Positions 17,751 to 25,999 of a stretch of DNA of 59,350 nt are shown here, one piece after another. Location: assembly GCA_012270065.1 (NCBI GenBank), contig JAAXJB010000009.1, positions 22,967 through 82,316 of the forward strand, given 5' to 3'. Numbering within the stretch: the stretch's first letter is position 1; every line of letters begins with the position of its first letter. The translations under genes and the position numbers were made by a program. This DNA is from Rubripirellula sp. Lineage in GTDB: Bacteria > Planctomycetota > Planctomycetia > Pirellulales > Pirellulaceae. The notes below the pieces were generated by a model, which had not been told where the DNA came from, searched no databases, and worked only from the letters and a program-made list of their open reading frames with translations.

Positions 17751-19547
17751 ATGAAAGACAATTGGAATATCCTGGCGAAACTGCTAGACACCCCCGGTGC
17801 TTCAGATCCGCCGGCAGATGAAGACAAGCAATCCAAATCCGACGTTTCCACCGAGCCGGCCAAATCTTCGATCGACGCGATTCCCGCGGGTGCTTCGGAA
17901 GAACACGATGCTGACAAAAATGCTGAAACAAAAAACGTTGAACCCAAGGCCAGCAAGTCGGGCAGCATTCTTGACGCGTTGAAGGCGAAGATCCCCCCGC
18001 AAATTCTGCCCGGATTCGGCAGCAGCAACGATGACGATGCCGAACCCGCAAAAGCAACAGATTCACTGACAGCTGCGTCTGATGCATCCGGTTCGGAGCC
18101 GGTCACCGAACCCGGCAATGAAGTACCAAACAGCGACTCGGAGTCAGCACCCGCGGAAGGGACAGACAACACTTCGGCGGATGCTGAAGTGGAAGACAAT
18201 CTGGGTGGCTGGTCAGACCTGGCTTCCGAATTGGGAATCGAAGAAGTTCCTGAACCGCAGCAAGCGGTGGCACATGAACCGCAAGCCGACCGATCCGACT
18301 CCGAAACGAAACCAAAATCCAAACGCGAAAAACGATCCCACAGCAGAAAAAAGACGACAGGTTTCGCAAAGGGATTGGGATTTGAGGACGATGAAGACCA
18401 GTCCGATCAAATCCAAGCGGAACTCGATTCAGAGGACGAAAGCTTCGATGATCCTCTGGCTTCGCCGTCTGCTTTCGGTGACATGAAGGAAACCAGCAAG
18501 GCCGCTGACCGACCCGAACAGGCACATCGGCGAGAGCGCGGCGATGACCGTGAAGACGGCAGGGCACGTCGTCGATCACCGCGAGAACGCAGGGAACGAG
18601 ACACACAAGAGGGCGAGAAATCCCAATCTCGCTTTGACACCCCACAATCACGCACCGAAACAGAAGCAAGTTCCCGGGCAGACGGCCGAGGAAAGCACCG
18701 AGGAAATGCTCAAGAAAACTCCGATGAAATCGGTGATTCCAAAAGTCGCGGCAGACGCGGTCGCAGGCGTGGCACTCGCCAGCAGATCAGCGAAGCGGAA
18801 CTGGATCGTCTGGATGAAGGTGAGGCATCACACACGAGGCAAGCTGATTCACACGATGAAGATCAACGTCCACGCCGTCGGCGTGGAAGAAGATCGGAAC
18901 AGTCCCCAGATGCCTCAATGGACAGCAGAAACGAGAAACGTGGACGCCAACAGCGCGATGATGACACCGAAAACGAAGACAATGAGTTCGGTGATTTCGG
19001 AGCAGACATCCGAAGCGAAACGAAAGATGTGTCATCCGACGAAGATGCCCCACGCTCCCGATCACGAAGAAGGGGGCGGCGCGGCCGCGGCAGGGGGCGC
19101 GAACGGGCAGAACAAAACAACAGAGATCAAGACACTGACACACTTGACAATTCGGATACCCAGGATGACCCGCTGCTGAGCACCTCGGCCTTTGGGGACG
19201 ACCAGGATGACCGATCCCAAAATCGACGCGGACGACGTGGGGATAGAACCCGCGATCGAGGTGAGAGTAGTGACAAACGCGAGAATAGCCGGGGAAGATC
19301 TTCCTCCCGTTCACGTAACGACGACAGCATCCGTAATGACGATGACGAACCTCGCGCAAGGCGGGGACGCGGCAACCGTAGTCGCGAGGACGCCAGCGAC
19401 GATGAACCACGCCGCAAACGGAGCAATGTCCCAACGTGGCTAGAAACTGTCGAACTTCTCGTGGAAGCCAATATCGAGAACCACAAAAACAGCAAGAGCG
19501 GTAAAAACAGTGGTGGACGTGGCCGTGGCGGGGGACGAAGGCGATAA
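17751..19547 (+). CDS. intrinsically disordered acidic/arginine-rich protein, RG-rich C-terminus
   Basis: About 598 aa, mostly low complexity. A short folded-looking start (MKDNWNILAKLLDTPG) is followed by an acidic Ser/Glu/Asp/Ala region with the motif GGWSDLASELGIEEVPE. The second half alternates R/G/D/E-rich repeats (GRRGRRRG, RRRGRRSEQ, RRRGRRGRGRGR) with acidic linkers. Two copies of D-D-P-L-x-S-x-S-A-F-G-D occur near 290 and 465. The C-terminus has a conserved-looking helix VPTWLETVELLVEANIENH and a Lys/Gly/Arg tail. RG-rich tails usually bind RNA; a scaffold or RNA-degradosome-like role is speculative. The longer start at 17589 is rejected because the family-like start is at 17751. Many overlapping frames here are composition artefacts. 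Confidence 0.7.
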   Translation: MKDNWNILAKLLDTPGASDPPADEDKQSKSDVSTEPAKSSIDAIPAGASEEHDADKNAETKNVEPKASKSGSILDALKAKIPPQILPGFGSSNDDDAEPAKATDSLTAASDASGSEPVTEPGNEVPNSDSESAPAEGTDNTSADAEVEDNLGGWSDLASELGIEEVPEPQQAVAHEPQADRSDSETKPKSKREKRSHSRKKTTGFAKGLGFEDDEDQSDQIQAELDSEDESFDDPLASPSAFGDMKETSKAADRPEQAHRRERGDDREDGRARRRSPRERRERDTQEGEKSQSRFDTPQSRTETEASSRADGRGKHRGNAQENSDEIGDSKSRGRRGRRRGTRQQISEAELDRLDEGEASHTRQADSHDEDQRPRRRRGRRSEQSPDASMDSRNEKRGRQQRDDDTENEDNEFGDFGADIRSETKDVSSDEDAPRSRSRRRGRRGRGRGRERAEQNNRDQDTDTLDNSDTQDDPLLSTSAFGDDQDDRSQNRRGRRGDRTRDRGESSDKRENSRGRSSSRSRNDDSIRNDDDEPRARRGRGNRSREDASDDEPRRKRSNVPTWLETVELLVEANIENHKNSKSGKNSGGRGRGGGRRR

Positions 19548-19689
19548 TCATCCCGATGTCCGATCCGGGTGGTTTTCTGTTCCCGGCAGGTAACGTAAAC
19601 TTGGGAATCGGTTAAACTGGCATTTCTGTTTGTAGACCGACGATTTAGGGGATGGCGGGCGTGCATTTCGAAAAATGCCTCCCACTGCT

Positions 19690-19807
19690 TCTCTTGTCCG
19701 GTGGTGGCGACCCTTGCGACTGTGAGTCGTGAACCTGGTCAGGCCTTAACTGGAGCAGCCATAAGCGGTGTAGCTTTGTGTGAGGGTTGCCGCCACCGGA
19801 CAAGCGT
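19690..19807 (+). ncRNA. ffs: signal recognition particle RNA (small bacterial type)
   Basis: A 22-bp stem with two G-U pairs (CTTGTCCGGTGG at 19693-19704 with CCACCGGACAAG at 19793-19804, continuing inward) encloses the SRP domain IV core GGTCAGG...AGCAGCC (about 19737-19760), the Ffh M-domain binding loop. The total of about 112-118 nt matches the small Alu-less type, and position directly upstream of dnaX matches scr/dnaX synteny in other bacteria. The 10-nt cap between the two conserved strands reads CCTTAACTGG rather than a GNRA-capped hairpin. End points are approximate. Confidence 0.85.
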
Positions 19808-19869
19808 TTGCTTCTCACCCGCCGGACTGGGAGCACCTACCACCCGAACTTTGACGCAACCACCTTCTC

Positions 19870-21813
19870 ATGGCTGATCCTCACGATAAGTCCGAAGATG
19901 GCAACTACGTGGTTGTCGCCAGACGATACCGACCGCGGGGATTCAATGAACTGGTAGGTCAGGAGCACGTGTGCCGTGCACTGGTCAACGCGATTGAAAC
20001 CAACCGCGTCGGTCACGCGTATCTTTTTACCGGCGCCCGTGGAGTCGGAAAAACCAGTGCCGCGAGGATATTCGCCAAGGCGTTGAACAACGAGTCGGGA
20101 CCGAGCGCCACCCCCAACAACGACAGTGATGTCGCGTTGGCAATCGACGCGGGGCAGGACGTCGACGTCATAGAAATCGATGGTGCCAGCAACCGGGGAA
20201 TCGATGAAATCCGAAGCTTGCGAGCCAACATCGGTGTACGTCCGAGTCGTTCACGATACAAGATTTACATCATCGATGAAGTGCACATGCTCACGACTCC
20301 GGCTTTCAATGCATTACTGAAAACATTGGAAGAACCTCCGGAGCACGCCAAGTTCATCTTCTGCACGACCGATCCGGAGCGTCTACCCATTACGGTCCTG
20401 AGTCGTTGTCAGCGTTTTGACTTCGCTCCGGTAGAAGTTTCAAAAATCGTCAAGCGTCTGCGTGAAATTGTCACCTCTGAAGCGGCAGAAGCAGATGACG
20501 CGGCACTTGAATTACTTGCCCGACGTGCTGCAGGATCAATGCGGGACAGCCAGTCATTGCTCGAGCAGGTTTTGAGTTTCAGCCACGGTCATCTGTCGGC
20601 GGACCAGGTGCATGCGATGCTCGGCACGGCAGACGATGTACGACTTCATGCCATTGCCTCGGCAATGGCAGATCGCGACACTGCGGGTGCGATGCGAATC
20701 CTTGATGAAAGTATCGATGCCGGGATCGATGCGGGACGACTGGCCGAACAATTGCTCTGTTACTTCCGTGATCTGATGGCCGTCACTGTCGACTGCGATC
20801 CAAGCCTGCTTCGCCATACTTCAGCGTCTTTGCATCCAGAGTTGAAACAACTGGGAGAACACTGGGGCCTGCAAACCGTTCTCGCCGTTGTCGGGCTCAT
20901 CGATCAAACACTTGCCAGAATCCGGCACAGTGTTTACTCACGTGTGCTGCTTGAATCGACCCTGATCCAGATTTGCAACCTGCCGGATCTTCAGCACATC
21001 GCCGACCTCGCGGCAGCAGCTGACGAACACGCGTTGTCTCCGGAGCAAAAAAAAAAGCTGATCCAGTCTCCCGTCACGAAGCCGGCTGACCGCAAACCAG
21101 AGATTGAGAACAACGAAGAACGGAAAACGATTCCGCAGCATCACGCTCCGCATGTGGCACAACCGCGAACAGATCAGCGAGCAGTGCCGGATACAACGAA
21201 GCCATCGCAGGAAGAAACCGGCCCGCAATCCAATCCCACCGAAGCTCGCGGCGAATTGGCGGGGTCTGCTGCGACGAACTCTCAACAGTCCACCAGCAGC
21301 GGACAAAACGAGGAAAACGCAGCTAACCTGCAAAACTCACACGGCAGCACGCAAGCCCAGGCCGAATTATCCGGACAACAAGTCGACCCCCGGGAACATG
21401 CGGGCGCGAACAACAAGTGGACCCAGACCGAGGCTCAGCAAGTATGGCAGGCGGCGCTCGGCGACCTGGAATCGATGACTGAATCGTTCGCACGGATGGT
21501 CACCAAGGTCGTGGCTGTGGGCACCCAGCACCTGCGACTCGAATTCCCCGCCAATGGCACTCTGGCCATGAAGCGTTGTGAGTTACCTGAACACCGAAAC
21601 ACGCTGGTCAAAGCGGTTTCCAAGCATGCCGGACGCGAAATCACTCTCGAGTACTCTCTGGCTGCCTCCGAGGCTCAACCCAAGAAAGCGGAAGCAACCG
21701 TTAACAAGCCATCCCGAATCCAACGCATGCGGGAAATTGAAACCAACGATTTAATAAGATCCTGCATGGAACTTTTCAACGCAGAGATCGTTCGCATCGA
21801 TAGAAATAACTGA
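19870..21813 (+). CDS. dnaX: DNA polymerase III subunits gamma/tau
   Basis: Clamp-loader ATPase and organiser of the replicative holoenzyme, 647 aa. The N-terminus has YRPRGFNELVGQEHV, Walker A GARGVGKT (55-62), Walker B IIDEVH (to 139), the hinge LLKTLEEPPEHAKFIF and the SRC arginine finger (178-180). Clamp-loader domains end near 370. A Gln/Ser/Glu/Pro-rich linker and a C-terminal tau-like region (WQAALGDLESM onward) follow. The four zinc-module cysteines are all replaced (N74, N83, S86, A89). An A10 run at codons 393-396 may give a short gamma form by slippage. Followed at 36 nt by ebfC and then recR, the classic arrangement. Confidence 0.95.
   Translation: MADPHDKSEDGNYVVVARRYRPRGFNELVGQEHVCRALVNAIETNRVGHAYLFTGARGVGKTSAARIFAKALNNESGPSATPNNDSDVALAIDAGQDVDVIEIDGASNRGIDEIRSLRANIGVRPSRSRYKIYIIDEVHMLTTPAFNALLKTLEEPPEHAKFIFCTTDPERLPITVLSRCQRFDFAPVEVSKIVKRLREIVTSEAAEADDAALELLARRAAGSMRDSQSLLEQVLSFSHGHLSADQVHAMLGTADDVRLHAIASAMADRDTAGAMRILDESIDAGIDAGRLAEQLLCYFRDLMAVTVDCDPSLLRHTSASLHPELKQLGEHWGLQTVLAVVGLIDQTLARIRHSVYSRVLLESTLIQICNLPDLQHIADLAAAADEHALSPEQKKKLIQSPVTKPADRKPEIENNEERKTIPQHHAPHVAQPRTDQRAVPDTTKPSQEETGPQSNPTEARGELAGSAATNSQQSTSSGQNEENAANLQNSHGSTQAQAELSGQQVDPREHAGANNKWTQTEAQQVWQAALGDLESMTESFARMVTKVVAVGTQHLRLEFPANGTLAMKRCELPEHRNTLVKAVSKHAGREITLEYSLAASEAQPKKAEATVNKPSRIQRMREIETNDLIRSCMELFNAEIVRIDRNN
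21047..21089 (+). promoter_or_regulatory. poly-A slippery site in dnaX with stops in both other frames
   Basis: Codons 393-396 read CAA-AAA-AAA-AAG, giving ten consecutive A residues (21047-21056). Shift to the -1 frame terminates at TGA 21087-21089 after ten new residues; shift to the +1 frame terminates at TGA 21059-21061 almost at once. Either event would release a clamp-loader form of about 397-406 residues lacking the tau C-terminus. This mirrors slippage-type dnaX genes (Thermus uses an A9 run). Slippage here is inferred. Confidence 0.6.
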
Positions 21814-21849
21814 ACCTCTCTCCTCAACAGCGGAAATAAGGAATCAAAC

Positions 21850-22206
21850 ATGTTTAAAGGACTGGGGAACCTGGGAAACATCGCATCCATGGTAGGAGCA
21901 CTGCAGCAACTCCCCGAAAAGATGCAGGAACTCAATGAACAAATGAAATCCGAACGTGTCAGCGCAAGCTCACAATGCGGAAACGTCCACGTAACCATGA
22001 ACGGTGTGGGACACGTCGAAGAGGTCAAACTGGAAGGCGAATTGAACCAGGCTGAACTCGAGACTGCGATTCGCGATGCGACCAACGCTGCGGGATCAGC
22101 AGCGAAGCAACTCTACGCCGAAGCAATGGGACAGATGGCTCGCGACATGGATCTCAATTTACCGGGAATTGATAATCTTCTGAGCAACTTGACGGGAGGC
22201 ACCTGA
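21850..22206 (+). CDS. ebfC: nucleoid-associated protein, YbaB/EbfC family
   Basis: A 118-aa DNA-binding dimer-forming protein. Typical features: a Gly/Met-rich start (MFKGLGNLGNIASMVG), the helix QQLPEKMQELNEQMKSE, a short sheet GNVHVTMNGVGHVEEVKLEG and a C-terminal helical pair ending MDLNLPGIDNLLSNL. It lies between dnaX (36 nt) and recR (4 nt), the conserved order in bacteria, and is surely in the same operon. Confidence 0.93.
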   Translation: MFKGLGNLGNIASMVGALQQLPEKMQELNEQMKSERVSASSQCGNVHVTMNGVGHVEEVKLEGELNQAELETAIRDATNAAGSAAKQLYAEAMGQMARDMDLNLPGIDNLLSNLTGGT

Positions 22207-22210
22207 GAGC

Positions 22211-22810
22211 ATGAGTGAGCATGGTGGTGCCGTTTCAGAACTAGTTGATCAACTGGGCCGACTTCCTGGAATAGGTCGCAAGAGCGCCGAGCGTCTGGCG
22301 TTTCACTTGCTGAGAGTCAGCGAAACCGAGGCTCTTGCCTTGGCAGAATCGATTCGCCGCGTACGCCAGGACGTACAGTATTGCGTTCAGTGCTACAACT
22401 TGTCCGAGAATGAATCCTGTGTGATCTGTGCTGACAGCAATCGCGATCAAACGCGTCTTTGCGTTGTGGAACAACCTCGTGACCTCATGAGTCTCGAGCA
22501 GGCAGGCATCTTCAAGGGTCTTTACCACGTCCTTCTGGGACGGATTGCACCACTGGACGGTATCGGGCCGGATCAACTCACGATTGACGCCCTCGTTGAT
22601 CGGGTCAGAAAGGGAAATTTTGTAGAAATTATCATGGCCACAAACCCAACTGTCGAAGGTGACGGAACTTCGCTTTACATCAGCAACCTGTTGTCGGAAT
22701 TTCCCGTGGAAATTACCCGGTTGGCGAGAGGAATCACGGCTGGCAGTGTGTTGGAATATGCAAATCGCGAAATGATTGCAGACGCCTTGTCGGGGAGACA
22801 GAAGCTATAA
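22211..22810 (+). CDS. recR: recombination mediator protein RecR
   Basis: Acts with RecO/RecF to load RecA on single-stranded gaps. The 199-aa protein has the N-terminal helix-hairpin-helix LGRLPGIGRKSAERLAFHLL, the C4 zinc finger C-V-Q-C...C-V-I-C near residues 58-75, and a Toprim domain beginning LCVVEQPRDLMSLEQAG with the later TNPTVEGDGTSLYIS motif. The start lies 4 nt after the ebfC stop. Length and motifs are complete. Confidence 0.96.
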   Translation: MSEHGGAVSELVDQLGRLPGIGRKSAERLAFHLLRVSETEALALAESIRRVRQDVQYCVQCYNLSENESCVICADSNRDQTRLCVVEQPRDLMSLEQAGIFKGLYHVLLGRIAPLDGIGPDQLTIDALVDRVRKGNFVEIIMATNPTVEGDGTSLYISNLLSEFPVEITRLARGITAGSVLEYANREMIADALSGRQKL

Positions 22811-22905
22811 TTGGAACGGGACTTGCACACACATGGGGGCAGCCAGTTATGATGTGTTGCATACCAACGTGATGAAAATGGATTTCCCTGTCGTGAGAAC
22901 CCGCC

Positions 22906-24402
22906 ATGCGGATGTCGATGGGCCTGCAGGCCCGACAATTGCAAACCCAAAAGCTAGCACCTCGGATGATCCAGTCGATGGAGATTCTGCAGTTGCATGC
23001 TCTCGCGTTGCAAGAGCGCATCGAACAGGAGATGAATGACAATCCGTTGCTCGAGCAGCAGGAGATCGACCCGCTTGCCCCCGAAGAGGCGACTCACGAG
23101 GGCCCTACAAAAGACACACGCAGCGAGAACGAAAAAGAACTGGTCGTCGATAACGACCATGACAATCAGGAAGATTTTGAACGTCTGCAGAACATGGTGT
23201 CGGAGCTTCCGAACACCTTTGATGAGTCGTTCCGGCGTTCTGCCAACCGTGTTCAGGAAGATGCAGACCGACGGCACGACCTGATGGCCAATGCCGTCTC
23301 CCGCCCAGAATCATTGAACGACTTTCTGCTTCACCAACTGTCTGAAATGGACATTGATGATCGCATTGAAAAGATTGCTGAACGGATCATCAGCACTCTT
23401 GATGCCCGCGATGGCGGCTATTTGCGAACGCCCCTTGCTGATCTGCTGCCAGCAGGGCACACGGAAGAAGATCTGGAATTGGCAAAGCAGGCTCTTACCG
23501 TCGTGCAATCACTTGAACCGCCTGGGATTGCAGCTCGCAGCCTGAGTGAATGCCTGTTGAAACAGATCAAAGGTTCATTCGCGCATCACGAAGAAATGAG
23601 AACTCTGATCGAATCACACTTGGAGGACCTCGCAGAAAACCGGCTGCCACAAATCGCCAAGAAAACAGGCTACAGCATCGACTTGATACAGACTGTTCGA
23701 GAAGAGTTGCATGTACTGAACCCAAAGCCGGGTGCAATGTTCATGGAAACATACGTCCCGAACGTGACACCTGATATCATCCTGGAGCATGACGAGAGCG
23801 GTAATTACCGTGTCAAACTCGATGACGATCGCGTTCCCACGCTCTTCATCAGCGATTACTACCGCAAACGGCTGCAGGACCCGTCCAGCACCCCAGCCGA
23901 GCGGGAATTCATCAAAGGAAAAATCAACAGCGCTCAATGGTTGATTGATTCCATCGAACAGAGACGTAGTACTCTCACCAAAGTCGCGCAGGCGATCGTA
24001 GAACACCAAAAACGCTTTCTCGACGAAGGCCCTGAGGCGATTGAGCCCCTGAAAATGCAGCAGATCGCGGACAAAGTTGGTGTGCACGTAACAACTGTCA
24101 GTCGTGCGGTGGATGACAAATGGATTCAGACTCCACGAGGCATCCTGCCTTTGAAGCGTTTCTTCGTCGGTGGAACCCAGACAGATGATGGCGAAGACGT
24201 TGCCTGGGATACAATTCGCCTGAAACTGCAGGACTTGATCGACAAGGAAGATAAGAGCGATCCCTACAGTGATGAAAAGCTAGTTGAAGAACTCAGAAAG
24301 GCTGGCATGGCAGTTGCCAGACGCACCGTCACCAAATACCGCAAACGCATGGGAATCCCCAGCAGCCGGCAACGACGTGATTGGTCTCTTTCCAAAAAGT
24401 GA
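22906..24402 (+). CDS. rpoN: RNA polymerase sigma-54 factor
   Basis: Recognises -24/-12 promoters and needs bacterial enhancer-binding ATPases. The 498-aa protein has region I (LQARQLQTQKLAPRMIQSME, then PLLEQQE), a short acidic region II, the core-binding domain, a helix-turn-helix (VTTVSRAVDDKWIQTPRGIL near 390-410) and the C-terminal RpoN box read as ARRTVTKYRKRMGIPSS. The box differs from the common ARRTVAKYRE only at conservative sites. ATGs at 22906, 22912 and 22918 are all possible. It follows recR by 95 nt. No enhancer-binding protein is in this window. Confidence 0.96.
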   Translation: MRMSMGLQARQLQTQKLAPRMIQSMEILQLHALALQERIEQEMNDNPLLEQQEIDPLAPEEATHEGPTKDTRSENEKELVVDNDHDNQEDFERLQNMVSELPNTFDESFRRSANRVQEDADRRHDLMANAVSRPESLNDFLLHQLSEMDIDDRIEKIAERIISTLDARDGGYLRTPLADLLPAGHTEEDLELAKQALTVVQSLEPPGIAARSLSECLLKQIKGSFAHHEEMRTLIESHLEDLAENRLPQIAKKTGYSIDLIQTVREELHVLNPKPGAMFMETYVPNVTPDIILEHDESGNYRVKLDDDRVPTLFISDYYRKRLQDPSSTPAEREFIKGKINSAQWLIDSIEQRRSTLTKVAQAIVEHQKRFLDEGPEAIEPLKMQQIADKVGVHVTTVSRAVDDKWIQTPRGILPLKRFFVGGTQTDDGEDVAWDTIRLKLQDLIDKEDKSDPYSDEKLVEELRKAGMAVARRTVTKYRKRMGIPSSRQRRDWSLSKK

Positions 24403-24527
24403 CCCCATGTTTTTCCGCAGGCATGAAAAATGCCGACCAGCCTGCAGCTCACCGGAACTGCAGACCGGGCGACGGTGATGTCGGCGCGTTGCCAGTGACA
24501 AGCGGGCACACGACAACTGCCTCACCA

Positions 24528-25109
24528 TTACACCGCGTGCATCACGTCCATCTCCTTGGCGAGACGTTTACGGGCGACGTGGAGTCGACGCTTGATCGTA
24601 CCCACTGGTGCTTCAAATTGATGACTCATTTCATTCAAAGTCTTGCTTTGCAAGTAGAAGGCAGTGAGTGTTTCCTGATCCAATGAACCAAGCCGATCAA
24701 TGCTGTCCCTGATCACAGCAGCCCGCTCACGTCCCTGCACAATTTCGTCCGGCAAACCATCCGCAAGGCAGGTCGATTCCAGAGTTTCCGGATCGCAAGC
24801 CAATGCAGTGCGTGATCGTGTCAGACGATTGATTGCCATGCGGTGGACAATTCTTCGCAACCAGCCACCAAAAGCCTCAGGAACTCTGAGCTGGTCCAAT
24901 TTCTGCATGGCCTGGACAAAGACATCCTGCGTCAACTCTTCAGCCTCATCTGCGTTGCAGACCCGACGCTTTGCCAACGCAACGATGGCAGGGCGGTAAC
25001 GTTCAAACAATTCTCCAAAGGCATTTCGGTCACCTGCCTGCGCAGCATGCACGAGCTCGGCAACACTCTTCATTTGAAGGTCTGTCAGTGAATCTTCTAT
25101 CATTTCCAT
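24528..25109 (-). CDS. ECF-type RNA polymerase sigma factor
   Basis: A 193-aa group IV sigma factor. Region 2 (DRNAFGELFERYRPAIVALAKR...EAEELTQDVFVQAM) and region 4 (RDSIDRLGSLDQETLTAFYL...LNEMSHQFEAPVGTIKRRLHVARKRL) are both intact and joined by a linker of about 45 residues. ATG 25109 is fixed by a strong GGAGGAG ribosome-binding site 7 nt upstream; the frame to 25154 only reads through the 5' flank. No anti-sigma gene is adjacent. An 8+8-bp palindrome lies about 100 nt upstream and could be its operator. The gene converges with rpoN. Confidence 0.92.
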   Translation of the reverse strand: MEMIEDSLTDLQMKSVAELVHAAQAGDRNAFGELFERYRPAIVALAKRRVCNADEAEELTQDVFVQAMQKLDQLRVPEAFGGWLRRIVHRMAINRLTRSRTALACDPETLESTCLADGLPDEIVQGRERAAVIRDSIDRLGSLDQETLTAFYLQSKTLNEMSHQFEAPVGTIKRRLHVARKRLAKEMDVMHAV

Positions 25110-25211
25110 TTTCCGGCTCCTCCGAGAGCGGCGTATACGGTTGCAGTGACGCAACGATTCTCAACACCGCAAATACCGCTTCTGTTGCTGAAGCGTTCTG
25201 TTTGGCGATTA

Positions 25212-25228
25212 CACGTTTTCAAAACGTG
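25212..25228. promoter_or_regulatory. perfect 17-bp palindrome upstream of the ECF sigma gene
   Basis: CACGTTTT, a single C, then AAAACGTG: an 8-bp perfect inverted repeat with 1-nt spacer, about 100 nt before the ECF sigma start. It has the shape of a dimeric repressor/activator site and has no T-tract to make it a terminator. The rest of the 364-bp interval 25110-25473 shows nothing recognisable. Confidence 0.45.
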
Positions 25229-25473
25229 GATTTACTTTTCCCAAGTGCTGTCAAGTTTTTCTGAAGCTGGCAACTCACGGCCGACTGCGTATGAAAAACA
25301 GACAACTGCCACAATCCGGCGTCACAAAACTGACGGCCGGACAAAGCCCAGAGAACCCTGAAACGCCACCTCAATCGACTCAGTGCTCGATATCAATCGG
25401 TATCAAGATCACCGTTTTGCATTTGGCGACGCACAGACACGATGCTCAGTTCAAGAACAGGGATCACACCCGT

Positions 25474-25752
25474 TCAGCTGGCATCGGATCCCGCTGGACA
25501 ATCCGCACAGGCCATGCATGGCTGTAAACACGAACAGCCGGGCATGCAGACGGATCTGCCAACCAGACCTACCGTGCCATATGCGGGCAACAGATACAGG
25601 CCGTTGGCATAAGAGGGCACGCCATTGGCGTTCCGCTGTTGACTGAAATGAGGCCACCCCCCGTTTAAGAACGACATGACGGCCTTGATCTCACGTACTG
25701 TGGAAACAACCACTTGGCGTGCGACGGCAGTAATGATTTGTTCGAAACGCAT
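25474..25752 (-). CDS. small Cys-rich hypothetical protein
   Basis: A 92-aa protein. The start at 25752 is supported by GGAGG 4-5 nt upstream. The N-terminal part is helical (MRFEQIITAVARQVVVSTVR), the middle is Gly/Tyr/Asn-rich, and the last 25 residues carry six cysteines as C-x3-C-x-C-x3-C-x2-C-x2-C, in the segment CMPGCSCLQPCMACADC. The spacing suggests a metal-binding knot or a disulfide-rich tail. No signal peptide. Not recognised. It is upstream of and codirectional with the ECF sigma gene (364 nt apart). Confidence 0.55.
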   Translation of the reverse strand: MRFEQIITAVARQVVVSTVREIKAVMSFLNGGWPHFSQQRNANGVPSYANGLYLLPAYGTVGLVGRSVCMPGCSCLQPCMACADCPAGSDAS

Positions 25753-25999
25753 GGGAACCTCCAATTGCACCTTCTAAGATGCGAGAGCGGAGTGAGAAAA
25801 ATTGGTGAATCGGATGCGGAATCAAAGAATTCATGCATCCCTTCTTCTTCCAAGGGTATACCAAGGGAGTCTCTGAGGCCAGTGAAACCGCAGCGAAGCA
25901 GTGGAATTCCGGCCGATCAAAGGCATCGGTTAGAAGGACGCTTGGGGCAGAACAAGGTTCGCTGAAAAAACCAAAAAAACTGAAAATCCGGTGAGTCGC

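Noticed and set aside
17570-18322. 250-codon minus-strand frame opposite the disordered protein
   Set aside because: Ser/Ala-rich composition mirrors the low-complexity plus-strand gene; it is an antisense shadow.
18544-19179. 211-codon plus-strand frame inside the disordered protein gene
   Set aside because: Its composition follows the Arg/Asp repeat bias of the real frame; no start signal or family.
19554-19583. Terminator after the disordered-protein gene
   Set aside because: Only a 4-bp CCCG/CGGG stem with a 10-nt loop precedes a short T-run; too weak to call.
24403-24527. Possible bidirectional terminator between rpoN and the ECF sigma gene
   Set aside because: CTGCAG occurs twice but no GC stem is followed by a T-tract on either strand.
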